A DNA stretch of 64,000 nt from Saxidomus purpurata (lineage: Eukaryota > Mollusca > Bivalvia > Venerida > Veneridae): the NCBI GenBank assembly GCA_022818135.1, contig JAFMSR010000018.1, positions 19,892,595 through 19,956,594 on the forward strand. Reading direction: 5' to 3'. The translations under genes were made by a program, and so were the position numbers. The notes beneath the pieces are model-generated. The model made no database searches. It saw only the letters and a program-made list of their open reading frames with translations, and was not told where the DNA came from. Positions within the stretch are counted from its first letter, which is position 1, and each line of letters begins with the position of its first letter. This document shows positions 10,281-24,039 of this stretch, one piece after another.

Positions 10281-13200
10281 CTTCCTCTAAACTTCCACGT
10301 TAAAGTTGTTCACTAGTCTGAAAAGGATGTTATTTCGATTCAAACATAACCAGATATAACAGCAAGGATCGAGTAGAAAGCACTAAGCACTAAACTCTCT
10401 CCTTAACAATGAAATATGAAACAGCAGATTATATATGATACATGTAATTCATCTATGAGAACCATTCTTTTCAAAATAAATCAAACAATTGTATATAACA
10501 TAATATTTGAAGTAAACGAAAGGTATTTTATATTATACTATTAGAAACTTGTAGTATTTGTAATTTATGAGTTGAACAGAGTTGAAATACGAAAGGTAGA
10601 TAAGAAATTGAAAATGAAGAAATTGAGAATGAAGAACCGTGGTCACAAGGGTTATCTGGAATCTTGTGTCAACTTTTTTTATCAGAATACACATAGGCTT
10701 TTCGTGTAGTTTGCAAGATTTAATGTGAAGTAAGTGCTAAGTTCCCGCGTTGTTTAGGCATCATAAAACATAATTTTTCTACTCTTTATATACAGAGACT
10801 AACTCGTAACTCATGTTATAATAAACTTTAGACGTTATATATAAACAGTAGGTTAAGGTAATACAGAGATCAGGGTGACAAGCAGAATCAGAAGAGAGCA
10901 AGTGTAATAAGGTACAAGTACTGACCTAATTTAAGAAAGTTTGACGAAAAAATAACAAAGTTGAATTGATCAAAATTCATCGAAAAAAAACAAATCACTT
11001 TTTGTGTAAAATATTATGATTTAGACTATAAATGGTTAATTCAAGAGGTTGATAATAGCTGGCGTTAAGGTGAGGAAATATACACTGCATCTATCAAACC
11101 AAAATGAGTTGTGCCAGTTCGTTATTCTTTACGCACTCTCCATTCATTACAGAAATCTTGAAGCAGACTCATTTGCTGACATTATATACAGATATATTAC
11201 AAACGTATCATCTATTTAACAACACCAATGTCTTTGAAACAGGCGATTAGCAACGGTATAACTACCTTCGGGAAAACACAACTTAATCAGGATTTTCACA
11301 ATGTCTCTTAATAATTAATGACATGAATATTTTAATACTTTTTCTTTCAACAGTTAATGCTACCAAAGTTCCACATGAAGAAACTTGATGTAAACATATT
11401 GATAGATTACAAAACATATCGACAGGTTACTTTACAGTTTAGTTGGATGCTGTTGCCTGGCTGACTGTAACCTCTTGTGAAAAGCTTCAAAATTCAAAGT
11501 TTGTTTATTATAACATGTACGTATATAATTATGTGGTAACAAACAAATGTAGTGACATTTTCATCGTGACACATATATAAATATAAACGTTAATGCATTA
11601 TACTAATTACCGAATTGACATATATTATATAACATACAAAAAAAGTATAATGTAATGTACACGCGTAATTACAGAATTGCAATAACTTTCGTTTAATTGA
11701 CATTTAACATAATGGATATGTTATGATTTTTTTTATTTGATTATTTACCGAGGCATTATAACAAGGAAAATGTAAAACAATGATCAACAACACTATTACA
11801 TAATGTAAAAAGACATTGTCAAAGGGTAAACGCATGATTTCGCTTTTGACAAAAAATAAATTAATAAACGGAATCGATATTGTTTCCCACTCACACATCA
11901 GCCTTCGACGCTACCAATTTCTTCTTGCTCATGTTGTTTATCAAATGCAATTAATTTCTGCCAGTCCTATAACGCCATTCCCCAAACGCGCTTAATAAAA
12001 ATGTCACGGCTATGCTCAAATGTTACAAATTGAATGTCGATTATGTGACATGTCGACATGTATATATACTGTCATGCCCATTTACATTATATAATTGCAA
12101 ATTATGTACATTCATCCATTCATAACAGCTATTATATTATCTACTGTAACATCAAGATCAATGCCTGATAACTTTTAAAAAATATGCTACAGAAGAAATC
12201 AAATACGAACTCAAGTTGACGTCATATATACTGATCTAAGATAATAGCACAATGTCTAATGAAACGAAGAACAGAACAACACAACTGTAAATATCTGGCT
12301 TTTCGATCAAACGCAATTTCCATGTACGATTACATTACATTCAAGAGATAAATATCGGTCTTTAAATTTGCCTTCAAACCAATAAATAAGCAAACAATTT
12401 AACACAGAACGTACAAAGTGATTGATGTTTTCCCAATTACATGGCATTTTTCTTTTGTCTGAGACAGTTGAATCAAATAACAGCAGCTTAATGCATCTAC
12501 GAACACAACGGAAAAAAGTGATTTAGAGGCAAAATTAAAGCCGAGTTAGACAGAGGGTACGACACTCAAAATAAATTAAAACGGATATAATCAAATTTTT
12601 AGTACTTATTTAGAAAGAAGGGATTGCGGGTGTCGCGTTGAAATTTAGAACTTGAACAAAATGAATCCGCCACCTCTTGAATAACAGTCGGGCGCAGTAT
12701 CCTAGCACTGCTGTATCTCTTTCTGAATTCTGCCAATAATGCCGATCAATTTGTAAACAGTTTTGTTTGTAAGAGTAAAAAACTTTTTACAGTGGTCATA
12801 TATTTTGTAATTACAGCAAGATTGCACAAACTTGTTTTTATTTTATACAATATTATTGTTGAAACCATACAACATAACTACCGGAGAATTTACTGGACAG
12901 CTCTTTCGGTAGGAAGGAAGAGTGCGCATCAGTGACATGTATCAACTTGTCAAGGATAAATGAGATGAAGTAATGCACTGCAAGAGGTCCTAAATGACAA
13001 TCAACACTTCCTCAGATACGTTACGGATCTATTCGACACTTACAGCCGATCACGAGCTTATATGAAGCTAATTTGTTTCAGTAAATATTTTGTTGAACGT
13101 TTTGCATAGAAACCACACACATGCTCTGTCATTGCAGCTGATAAATATTGCAAGCTCCATTGAACAACTATTTCGCAATTAAATGCAAGCCTTGCAAGGA

Positions 13201-13384
13201 TTATTAAAAAACATTCCAATAAAAAAACATCATACAAAAGGGAAGGCGTTTGCAAACTTAAGCATAAAAAGTCATAGAGTTTATATATGAAACGTTCATT
13301 ATGTATAAAAGAAGCACACGCTAAAACTGGTCACATTTTGAAATTGATTAAGAGCTATAAAGGTATCTTCTTCGTACATAAACT
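10281..13384. other. AT-rich sequence with no gene seen
   Basis: The frames at 11704-11898 (-) and 13058-13255 (-) lack domains and have AT-driven composition. No repeat copy shared with the rest of the window was noticed. Confidence 0.5.
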
Positions 13385-13517
13385 GTTCTTCCAAAGCATT
13401 AATAACTGCTGAAGTACGCGAATTTAGACGTGTCGTTCTTCAAAAACCATTAATAACTGCTGAAATAATCGAATGTAGACGTATCGTTCTTCGAAAAGCA
13501 TTAATAACTGCTGAAAT
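13385..13517 (+). repeat. Tandem repeat of about 50 bp, 2.6 copies
   Basis: Units start with GTTCTT at 13385, 13435 and 13486, each followed by CATTAATAACTGCTGAA. The array stops exactly where the foldback element at 13518 starts, so the element may have inserted into or truncated the third unit. Confidence 0.8.
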
Positions 13518-13650
13518 AGACTCAAAGTGATGCAATTTTCACATTCTAACTCGCGCTTTGCGTTCGTGAAAATGTTACAATTGTATCACTTCTCGGTGAG
13601 ATATATTCCATATCCACCCAAAACAAACACATATCCTCTATATATCTTAT
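13518..13650 (+). mobile_element. Small foldback element, copy truncated at left
   Basis: It shares ACTCAAAGTGAT, a CGCGCTTTGCGTTCGTGAAA-type centre, TCGGTGAGATATATTCCATA and the following ATCCACnCAAAACAAACA with the complete copy at 23200-23367. The left arm, which would read GAGTGGATATGG, is missing. The sequence joins the tandem repeat directly. Confidence 0.7.
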
Positions 13651-16600
13651 TCTATTTAACGCTTTTACACTGGCGTCTTAACATTAATATAAAAAAACTT
13701 TGAGCACAACTGTGAAGAAACTTTACAGTTACTCTTGCAATATTACATATTTTAGGAACATAATCCTGATCAGTACAAACTCCTACAAATGTACAACTTT
13801 ATTATCATCAAAGCGTGATCTTGTGATTTGATCGTATAATTGCATTAGATTCAGCGTCAAATTAGCTCCATACATAAGGTTGTAACAATTATACAAGTGT
13901 AGTAATGTGTACTTTGTGTTATTCTACATGACTTTGCTATTATATGATTTTACCACGGTTTGTTACTAAAAGGGGCATTAAGATATTCATGAATTAAAAT
14001 GATTACTGAAATGTTTCAGAGAATGTAATAGCTGCAAATTCAATAGACCCTGGTTGGCTTATATTGAAGCTGTAAATGGCGGCCTATGGCTCCTTTATGA
14101 CGGTTTACATTGTATGTAGACTATTCCATTATTACTCATACACGTGTATTGTTAGACAGCTGCGTTTGGATTCTAACTAAATCATTTACTAGTATACAAA
14201 CCAAATTGGAAACATGCTCTTAACTTGTTTGTTATATCAATGTCTTAAGTATTTATACAGCTCAAGTTCAAAAGTGTACCCTTAGTTAAGAATTTTAACT
14301 TAAATTGTTAATACTATTTTAACAGTTTCATCTGTGATGTGATTGTGAAATCGTGTTGCTTTTTGGTGCTATTGCTCTTGAATGACAACTAATAAATACA
14401 CGAGATGATGATCCTTGTCTTAGGCATTACTAAACCTTGAAATAACAAACGTGCATTCTCTTAAAACTAATCTGTGTTCATTAAAGTCATGTGCCATTTT
14501 ACATTTTCTTTGAGATGTTGAAAATATGATGATGCGATACCTATAGTTAACGCAAAAACGCAAGGTGGTTTTAGTTTTTTGTAAAATGTAACACTTTTAG
14601 AAGCAAACAATGATCTAAAACGTAATTAATTAAGTTCAACCCATATGAGTTCTGGAAAATGTCTTAACTTAATGCTGATTTATATTTAAAGACCACTGCG
14701 TTAACTTCAAAGTTCAGAAATAAGATATTATCAGTAGAAGACATACTCTAGCTTCAGACAGCGGTAATTAGTGTCTACAGTCAGCCACAACAAAATGTTT
14801 TTCTCTCTCTCCTGAGCTTGGAACTGGAAAAGCAAGTTGAGGGAAAGTGTGTCTGTTTTATAACATATAGTTCCTTTGTGCTCTTGTTAACCAACACAGT
14901 ATCGAAATGATGTTATCAGTTTTCTATATACAGCTATATGTTCCATCATTAATTGCTCGATAACAGACACTTTCTTTAATTCTTTCAACAGATTATATTA
15001 GAGTAGGTTGTCCTTGTCCTCATTTGTCTCCGTATTTAGAGGATACGTTTGTATATACTTCTACCATGGTCTTACAGGAAAAGACCCATATAACAATAAT
15101 TGTATACGGTCTGTTTTTGGGTTACAAAGTAATTGATGAGCACGTTTGCCTGTAAGAAGCAGTGGTAAACATAAACGATGAACTAGCAAACGATATTACA
15201 GTAACGAATTCGTGCACATTCACTACACGTACAAGAAGTCCTGAATGATTAAACATCTACCTGTCATTGACCTTACATGTCCATTCTTAATCTCGCAATA
15301 AACTACGAATTCCAGTTATCGTAACGATGACTAATAAAATTCGTTTTGTTTACTATTGAAAGCATATTTCTATGCATTTTTAATTTTCAGATATAAAATT
15401 ACTGCTCTTTAGAGAATTCGGAAAGGTTTTATTATAGTTATATAAAATGCATAACGGGTGCTCACTGAATTCAAATGTCATCAATCTTGCACATTTACCG
15501 TGCTTGAGTCATAATTTCCATTTATATTTCAAGTTTGTTTAACAGGTAAACGCACTCTTGATGTATATGTTAAGTGTTATTTAGAAACTGCTTTTGAAGT
15601 TCCATTACATAAATGACATACATAGCTACCGCTGTTTTCCCAATTGCACTTATTATTGATAATATCAGTCACCTTAAAAAATGAGAACATCCTCAAATAC
15701 TGAATGAAATATTTCTTTTTGGAACATAAATTCTAATTACAGTAATTGGTATACATAAATTGTATGGTCGTGTGACTAATAGTTAGACCATACACTCCTT
15801 CGTGTTTTTTTTTATATATTACTATATCACCTGGTACATGGGCATTGAATAATTAAATGGATGGATAACATATCAATAAGGCTGGTGCTCGCCTAAAACA
15901 GAAACATCAAAGCTAAACCATTTTTACATTAAATATTCATGAAATAAACCGACATACGGCAATAATAAACGCACCTTGTTTCTAATTATATTGACACACA
16001 ATAAACTAGTCAGACTGTGCACGTCTATTTAGCATTTTACGACTTGTTTCAACTGATACAACACAAAGATGTATTTTTGCTAGAAGACTATTTATTGCAC
16101 AGATCAGTTGCTTCACACCTCTTTTGATAATTATGTAATGGAAAAGTCAGAAGTAGCTTATTTTGTATCTTCGCTTGAAATATGTACGAAATTACAGCGT
16201 TCGAATCCGAATATGGAATAGTTAAACTATTTTGAAATGTTTTTGGTAACTCCGTCATCAGTTTGTACATGCTATATTTTATTTCCAAAGGGGACTGTCA
16301 CATCGGTACTGTCGTCTGCAACAACAGTAGAGGCGGCTGTATGAATCTAACACGTAATGCGTTGCAATAATAAGGAAAAGCCAACTGTTCTAGCGAGGTA
16401 AGCAATTTACAGCCCTGGTTTAATGCTCGCATAGAAGAGCATTAGCGCGCAGTTCTTCAGATAGATCTTGCTGTGTTTGATAGTAATAATTGTCTTCTAA
16501 CAAACATAGATCCAGACTAACCGGATGTGATACAAGAGTAATAATTATGTAACCATCCAGACAGGTTATCCAATTAGTAACGATTTCTATCTAAAAGAAA

Positions 16601-17760
16601 GGGACATAGAAGGTTCAGAATCAACTTATGGATAGTTGAGAAAAATTCATGGAAAATATTGTTCTAAAATTGCTATTGAACTACCATTTAGGGAATGTTT
16701 CAAGAAGATTCACACAGTAATTTGTCATCAGAAAAAAGACTATAGAAATCGTAAAATCTTTCCATACCCCTATTATCCAGACAAATGGCTGAATTATTAA
16801 TGTTTGTGGCCGTAACCCAAGACAAATGATAGTACGTTAATTGCTTCCTACCCTATATATCAGTGATCAACCAGAAATTGACTTTCTTTCAAAATGTTAT
16901 GCGAAGAGATATCTTTTTTCATAAGTAACTTGAGCACTGAATCAATCTATTGTTTTTGAAACTGAAATGAGTACATTTTGTGTGTTTACACAGACTTAAA
17001 CGACACTGAATCTAAAGCATCAAGGTTTTGCAAGTTTTAAGAATTGTAGGAGAACCTTGTATGTTAAGGTCTATAAGACATTGGCAAATGATTAAAATTT
17101 CCATTGGATGTATTTCTATTTCGTGTAAATTGTTATACAATCTACATGTACATAATCGGTTACCATCACATATTGTCGTACTGCACTTAAAATATTCAAA
17201 AAGTTTATACTGCGTGTTTGTTGCAGAGTTCAAATTCATTGTACATAAACATTCACATTAAAATGAAATGTACTCAACCCCTTTTGATATACAATGAAGT
17301 AATATACAAATATTGACTAATAATGAGGTGAATATTCAATTTGTTGACTTGAAGTATTGAATTTTTACCAAGGCCAAAAGCCGATGTTAATATCGTATGC
17401 ATCCGGCTTAAGGTTTGTTATTTCACCAAAAGCATCAGTCAGTATGTTTGATGATGTATGACAACCGTATGCGTCGCTATTTAGAGTTAATTACATAGAA
17501 AAGGTATTTGACAAATGAATCACATTACTTAACTGCCGCTTTACACTACTAACGTTATAGACGTCACGGGCTTTTGATTAGAAAATTATCCAGCACGCGG
17601 GTTGAATATCAACTCAAATGGCACGTCATGTGACAATCTATAACCAATCACAATACATAGAAAAAGTAAGTTAGACAATAGTGCACAAACACGTAATAGG
17701 GTCCCTGTGACTGGTTTGGTTTGAACTATTTCGTGTTCGTCTTTTTAGTTTTTAGAAATA
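13651..17760. other. AT-rich sequence with no gene seen
   Basis: It contains one small perfect hairpin (15761-15794). The overlapping frames on both strands at 17012-17261 and the frame at 16088-16288 (-) show no recognisable motif. A GC-richer patch around 14060-14110 has no open frame of note. Confidence 0.5.
15761..15794. repeat. Short inverted repeat
   Basis: TGTATGGTC and GACCATACA form a 9 bp perfect stem around a 16 base loop. No T-tract or gene context makes it a terminator. It may be an isolated chance palindrome. Confidence 0.5.
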
Positions 17761-17930
17761 ATGTAATCTTACGTCTTTCGTGACTCGAATACGACTCTAC
17801 GTTCAGATTCTGTGATGGGTGGGTGTGAACTTGGCGTTATTTCAAGTTGGTCATTTTATTTCAGTGATAATGTTATCTTACGTCTTTCGTGACTCGAATA
17901 AGATTCAACATTCAGATTCTCTAATCGGAT
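17761..17930 (+). repeat. Direct duplication with period of about 109 bp
   Basis: Starting at 17761 and 17870, both copies read ATGTxATCTTACGTCTTTCG, then TGACTCGAATA, then a TTCAGATTCT word. Only the first 60 bp of the second unit is recognisable. Confidence 0.75.
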
Positions 17931-18619
17931 TTTCCTTTCGCTTTATTTATCTTACAACAGCATGTTAGACTGTTTAAATTGACATTGACGGAGAAGCATA
18001 TTTTGTAACTGATAATCCAGCGTCTATACCGCAGTACCAGACTTGATTGGATGAAACGATTTTTCTGTCGCCCATTTCATTATTCATTGGAGTATAAAAT
18101 CGGAGGCTTTATCAATTTAAAAGCATGTTTTGCAAGATAAGCATTATCAAGGAAGCATGCGAAATAAAATGTACATTAATTTATAATATATTCTGATAAG
18201 AAAAAAATGTCTGCGATTTCCATGGGGATACCACTAATAAAACGTATTGTGACTCGGCAAGAGTTATTTATAAAGACCTTTGCAGCAGACTATCTAAATA
18301 GTTGAATACTAATCAAAGGCCAATAATCTAAACTACAGGTGAAAAGTCGCGTCAATTTTTGTCGTATATAAGTATCTTGTACATATAATAACTATTGCGT
18401 CTTACATTTATTTTCTTAATATTCTTACTACAGAAACTATATAACTTCATTTTTTGTTCTTAATCAACGGACCATAATACTTTCAAATTAATAATTAGCC
18501 GCATGAAACATCTAATTAGAGTATATGGAAATCGTTCGAGCTAAAGTTTAAGCAAAAGGTTGGTTTGATATTTGTAATAATAACGACAACTCAATATGCT
18601 AGCAATAATATTACATTAC
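17931..18619. other. AT-rich sequence with no gene seen
   Basis: No frame or repeat was recognised. Confidence 0.45.
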
Positions 18620-19160
18620 TTAAAGATCTATTACTAAGACGAAATCGAATTTTATTTTTAAATTTGGAATTGTAACAGGGAAATACAATTTGAAACTGGC
18701 TTAAGAAAAGCGGCGGAGTACATGTATTTCCCTGTTTGAAATACTGCTGCAAAAAACAGGAGTAAATGTTTTTGTTTTTCCTCACATTGACCTGTGTGGT
18801 CTTTTTGTCCTACTTTCGCTTTATTGCATGTTGTAAACAGTCAGAGATATACGTTGCATATCATTGGAAGTAAAGTTCTTTCAACTAAAATTAAAAATAG
18901 ACATGATTATTCATAAACAACATATTTACTGCCTCTTTCTGTGAGACATCTGGAAAACTACAAAGATATTTGAAAGCTGGAAAACCCACTTTCGTTTATG
19001 AAAAGGCAAAATATAATTTATTAATTCTTTTGTTTAACTCAAATTTTCAACACAATATGGTCACATTCAATGCAATATGTCATATTTTTCCTTCTGAGAA
19101 GACACCCGTTACAATTCCAAATTTAGAAGATTCCAATTGGTCTTAGTAATGGACCTTTAA
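18620..19160 (+). mobile_element. Long-TIR MITE, TTAAAGGTCC family, copy A
   Basis: The left end (TTAAAGATCTATTACTAAGA) is matched by the inverted right end, which reads TTAAAGGTCCATTACTAAGA inward. Both continue into an inverted GGAATTGTAAC motif, so the TIRs span roughly 60-70 bp. Shared internal words with copy B at 37580-38058 include TTTGAAATACTGCTG, TTTCGCTTTATTGCATGTTG and GCCTCTTTCTGTGAGA. TTAA sits at both ends and may be the target duplication. It is about 541 bp long with no transposase. The reverse frame at 18591-18785 is internal to it. Confidence 0.75.
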
Positions 19161-20118
19161 GTCCTATAAACTATAATCTTAATGCTTAAAAATAATATAA
19201 ATGTACAAATCCAGATTTTATGGGCTTTGTAGAGTATTTAAAAGTTAAATTTAAGATGCCCATTGACATGACATAGCGTCATGAATACCACACACTTAAC
19301 TGCAAATTGTTATTCCTTGCGCAGCAAATTTAATCGCTAGACATAATGTCTTCTTTCATAATGGATACTATTAGAGTATTTAAAACTGTTTTGAAACATT
19401 TATCTCTTTTATCTGCTTAACTTTGAATTTTTGTCTCCGCTAACATTTTCGGGAAAGGAATTAATTGCTATTAGACTTAGACACAATTCTTTCTGTAGAA
19501 AATGCTCATGCAAGACCGGATGTTTGCTAGTTATCTGAGTGGACACTTGCACTTGCACTTGAGAACTGTATATGTACTTGGGCATTTAATAGCTTTTTAG
19601 GAAAACTGTCCTTAGTTTGCATCTCTTTGTGTAGTCGCCGAACGGCATAGGGTCAAATGGTGGGTTATGTCTTGTAATAATTTATCAATGTAGTGTTTAA
19701 GTACATATGGAAAGTATCACGAATTATAACTATCAATATCATATCGTCCAATTTTACAATATCTTTACACTAGACATACGAAACATGTTCCCAATCTTTG
19801 TATTTCAGTGCAAATATGTGATTACATATCACCATTAAGTTATTGTGTTATTACAGAAAATGATTGACGAGAAAGAGATTTATGTACGTTAGAAATGGCA
19901 GCGTTCAATAGAGGAAACATGTAAGAATAAAAGCTGAAGCAAACATTACCGTGTTACAGGAAAATTCGTGTTATTCTTTCTCCATAGTTACCAGTCCATA
20001 TATATAGACTGAAGGTGAATAACATGTATTTCTATAAATCCACATAACACCATCATATAAAGCATTTAGTAAGCTCAACATCCAAAGAAGATCGCAATAT
20101 TTTTATCTACATTGATCA
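19161..20118. other. AT-rich sequence with no gene seen
   Basis: No frame above 60 codons and no shared repeat was recognised. Confidence 0.45.
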
Positions 20119-20150
<32 letters not shown>

Positions 20151-20163
20151 ATATATATATTAT
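20119..20163 (+). repeat. (AT)n microsatellite
   Basis: About 22 AT steps with one ATT interruption, followed by a T-rich stretch. Confidence 0.9.
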
Positions 20164-20272
20164 TTATTCCTCCTTTTTTAATGTTTTCTATAGGATTATG
20201 AATAATTTTAAGTGTTAATAGCCAAATGCCACGCTAAAGCGTTTAATAATTCACGTTAGAACATTGTTTTAT

Positions 20273-21003
20273 TATACCCCCGAAACGAAATTTAGGGGGG
20301 TATATAGAAGTTATCCGGTGGTTGGTAAGTCGGTCCGTTTCATTTTCCTTGTCCGTAGCATAACTTGAAAACTGCTGGATGGGAATCAATAAAACTTCAT
20401 GCACTGGTCAACCACATTGAGAGGAAGTGCAGTGCACAAGAACCATAACTCCACCTTGACTAATTATAGATTCATTGCCCTTTATTACTTTTTCTTGTCC
20501 GGAGCATAACTTGAAAACTACTGATTGGAATTCAATATAACTTCATACAATGGTCAATCACATTGAGAGAAAGTGCAATGCACAAAAACTATAACTCCAT
20601 ATTGAGTTATTACTCTTTGTTACTGTTCTTTGTCCGGTGCATAACTTGAAAACTACTAGTTGGAATTCAAAACAACTTCATACAATGATCAAACACAAAA
20701 CAAAACTGCTACATTGTAGTTGGAATTAAATACAACTTCATACAATGGTCAAGTATAATGAGAGGAAGTGCAGTATATAATAACCATTACTATATCAAGA
20801 GTAATTTTAGAGTTATAACCCTTTGTTACTTTTCCTCATAAATCGAAATCTACTGGTTCGCATTAAATACAACTTCAAGCATAATGTGAGAAAGTGGGTG
20901 TACAAGAACCATAACTCTCTCTTGACAAATTACAGAGTTATTGCCAAGAACCATAATTTTATTCTAGTTTTGTTACAAGGACTGTTGTTACTTCTAACTT
21001 TTT
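20273..21003 (-). mobile_element. Second pearl/Helentron-like element, reversed
   Basis: On the plus strand it starts with a hairpin (TACCCCC, 14 bases, GGGGGGTA). A short TCGGTCCG microsatellite-like stretch follows, then diverged tandem units. Markers of the form GTCCGxxGCATAACTTGAAAA occur at 20351, 20497 and 20632, giving periods of 146 and 135 bp. Truncated units follow from about 20705 and 20828. Landmarks are AACTTCATACAATGGTCAA and ACCATAACTC. Hairpin end, microsatellite, then core repeats is the mirror of the 8.9-10.2 kb element, so I read it on the minus strand. The units are much more diverged than in the first element, so it is older. The frame at 20823-21005 is within it. Confidence 0.6.
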
Positions 21004-23199
21004 AAGTTGATAAAACACTCTTTCGGGGCTATCAAACACATACAGTGATACGATTAGCTTATTTAAAAACAACGTTAATGTCTGCCTTTCTTTTTATATC
21101 TATGCCACTTCTACAAGACGAAAATATTACTATTGAGCATTTCTAACTTTTTTGCGATTTCATTAAAAACACTTGCTGTATTTATAGCATATCATTCCGA
21201 TTAAAAACAAACAGCAATGATATCAATGCTTTTGTACAAATAGTCAAGTTAGATAGTTAGACATGCTTCTTTGTTATAATGTAACATCCTTATTGACCAT
21301 TGGTCTTTAAGATTATATGTTCACTCTCCTTTGCATGCAAAATATGACAACACTAATTCGTATATCAAACAACAACAGCAAAAAGTATTGAATTTTTCTT
21401 TAGCTTATATAAAGGTTAATCAAAATGACAAGAAAACTTACCTTGTTCTAATGACAGCAGTACAATTATTACATACGGTATTAAGTCCATTGTTGTATTT
21501 TCAAATGGTTCAAAGAATCACATATTTCAGTTGTTTAAGTGTATATTTTTGTATTAACACTGGCACCAAGTTCTACTGGCGTCACTTTATACTGTAAATC
21601 ACAAATCTATTCCAATTGTCGTCTGTGTCTTGATTCGGTATACTTTTGACATCTAAAAACAAAAACAAAATGCATAAACCATTTACTTAAAAAGTTTAAT
21701 GTTAAGCGTAACACCCGATTAAACAAACAAGAAAACCCTGTAGAGTAATATTTAAACAAATCACAGAAAGTACGCTATTCTTCACGCCGAATGTACCTAA
21801 AATCTGCTCATATTAGACACAAAAATAACTTTTGATCTGCAAGAAGAAATGTGAATCTAATGTACCACTTAATCGATAAGGTTCATTTTATTATCTCTCG
21901 AAGTTTAGTCTTATTGTCAGATGAAGGTAAATCGTCACTCCAAATGCAGATAATTTGTCACAAATAAGTGAAGGTCGTTCTTTATCAAACTCAGGATTCC
22001 TCTCGACAAAAAAACCTTTTCCTTCAGATGATACAATTTAAAATTGGCACAGGAATCTAGAAGAATGTGAGCGTGTATTTTCTCGATAATTTCAATGCAT
22101 GTTCCTCCAACAGTTCAATTAGTTAGTGCACTCAGTCTATTCTATGGCACTTTTCTAAAAGAAACAATGTCGTAAATCCACGTAGAACAATGAGAGATTA
22201 CTTCAAGAAATTGTGATTTACGGCGTGTTATATCACACATTCTAAAGTAGTTCTGTTATACCGATACTGCAAGTTTGATATAAGCGCGCTGTCAAGTTTG
22301 AATAGAATGCAGAGTTCTTTTTGCTATTTGCAAACAGGATCACTTCCATCAATAACGGCTTTTTACACATGTAATGCACAGAAACTTTCAGACAGGAGCT
22401 TTTATCATAATAAAATATTAACTGCACAAGAGTACTGGACTATCAATTAGTCATGAAACAAATGTTCTATTATTTCTTGAAAGCATAATTAACTTTCTAT
22501 TCTTACAAAATGCCTTGTCTTATCATAAATTCGTTTCGAAAACAGTCTGAAAAAAAATTGAAACACATTTAAGATCCGAAACAAAGATAAATAATCATGG
22601 TGTATTTGAAATGCTGTGAAAGTCTGTTTTAGGATACTAGTGCATAATTCAAAACTCAAACGAAATATTTGCTATGGCTAGCTAGTTTTGAGTAAACGGC
22701 CACATTTACCCAAAGCTAAAACTTTACTAAAACGACTTTCCCAGCAGACATAGTAACACAACTGGACTGTAACAAAATAGAAACCCCAGCAGCTACATGA
22801 ATTTATTTGCTCAGAAACTATTATCGAACATTGTGCGCCGTAGTAGACAGTTCAATTAAAGATTGATTCCTTTTATACCAGTTCCTGCGCTTCATAAGTC
22901 ATAAACAAGAATTTCATAGTCGTCCATAACCGCGTGAAAAGGCAAACATTGAAAACCAATCTTTATAATAATGTTTTTTGTTGTTGTCATTTTATATAGT
23001 TTAATGCATGTGCAACGATATTTGTTTTTATTAAATGCTAACTAATGAAATACTGTGTTATATCAGTGAGATATAGAGTGGTGATATAGATCTCATATCA
23101 GTTACAGTGTGGGTGATATAGGTCTGCCGGAACTACATTTTTAAGTAGTGCATATACATACATTTTCTTTTGTTTTAATATTTAGCCTAAAATATAAAC
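21004..23199. other. AT-rich sequence with no gene seen
   Basis: The 88-codon frame at 21331-21597 (+) and 61-codon frame at 22242-22427 (-) show no recognisable domain. A short GTGATATAG-rich patch at 23055-23115 precedes the foldback element. Confidence 0.45.
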
Positions 23200-23367
23200 A
23201 AAATTTGTTGTTTTTTTTCGAGTGGATATGGATTATATCTCAACTCAAAGTGATACAATTTTTACATTTAACTTGCGCTTCGCGCTCGTGAAAAAATTAC
23301 AATTGTATCACCTCTCGGTGAGATATATTCCATATCCACTCAAAACAAACAAATATCCTCCATATAT
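23200..23367 (+). mobile_element. Small foldback element, complete copy
   Basis: The arms GAGTGGATATGGATTATATC (from 23220) and the complementary TATATTCCATATCCACTC (to 23341) are near-perfect inverted repeats. They continue inward through TGATACAATT on both sides, and outward into T-rich/A-rich complementary flanks (about 23200-23360). The centre is CTTGCGCTTCGCGCTCG. It is the partner of the truncated copy at 13518-13650. It encodes nothing. Confidence 0.75.
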
Positions 23368-24039
23368 TCATTGACATGGTAACTTACGAGCATTCTCCTT
23401 AAAATGTAGCTATTTTCATTATGTAACACAAATACAAAAAGTAATGCCTGATGTAAATGCAGCCATAAATATTGCACACAATCATTTCTTATGTGCGACA
23501 GGAGGCTGAGTTTCCCTATTTGTATTGCACTTGAAATTCAAGTGAATGCACGATAGGAATTTACTGTTTTTATGTTACTGGTGCAATGTAAAGAACCGTG
23601 GTAGATATGTTGTATTAGGAGAAACGATGTCTTCTTTATTGATTTTACTTTAAAATGCCCGGAAGCACTGTCTGTTCAACAACATAAGACTTAATAAAGG
23701 CAATAAAGAAAGGAACGTAAAAACCATTCACACTTTTCCGATTCTGAAAATAGCACCTCATAAATATGTTCAAAGATTCAGAAATATTTGTTGTAACTTT
23801 AGCTGTCTTGACAACAACACGATGATTCGTTCTTCGGTATTTCATACCGAGATGCAATGGTTATGTTGGTTTGTTCTTTAAAATGTATGAATTTGTTAAA
23901 CAAAACGAGCGTTTTTTCTTTCATGGGACATCAGTTTCGTTACGTACATATCTTAGTCAGATCCATATCGATTACTAAAGAAATAAGGTAAAGATTGGGT
24001 GTCTTAAACTTCATGTATTCTCAAAAACGTCCACCAGGT
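23368..24039. other. AT-rich sequence with no gene seen
   Basis: The frame at 23645-23857 (-) has no recognisable motif or supporting context. Confidence 0.45.

Noticed and set aside
17012..17261. Overlapping 75-77 codon frames on opposite strands
   Set aside because: Mirror frames in AT-rich DNA with no motif, repeat or context support.
21331..21597. An 88-codon plus-strand frame
   Set aside because: No recognisable domain or homologous copy; Gln/Lys/Thr/Leu-rich chance composition.
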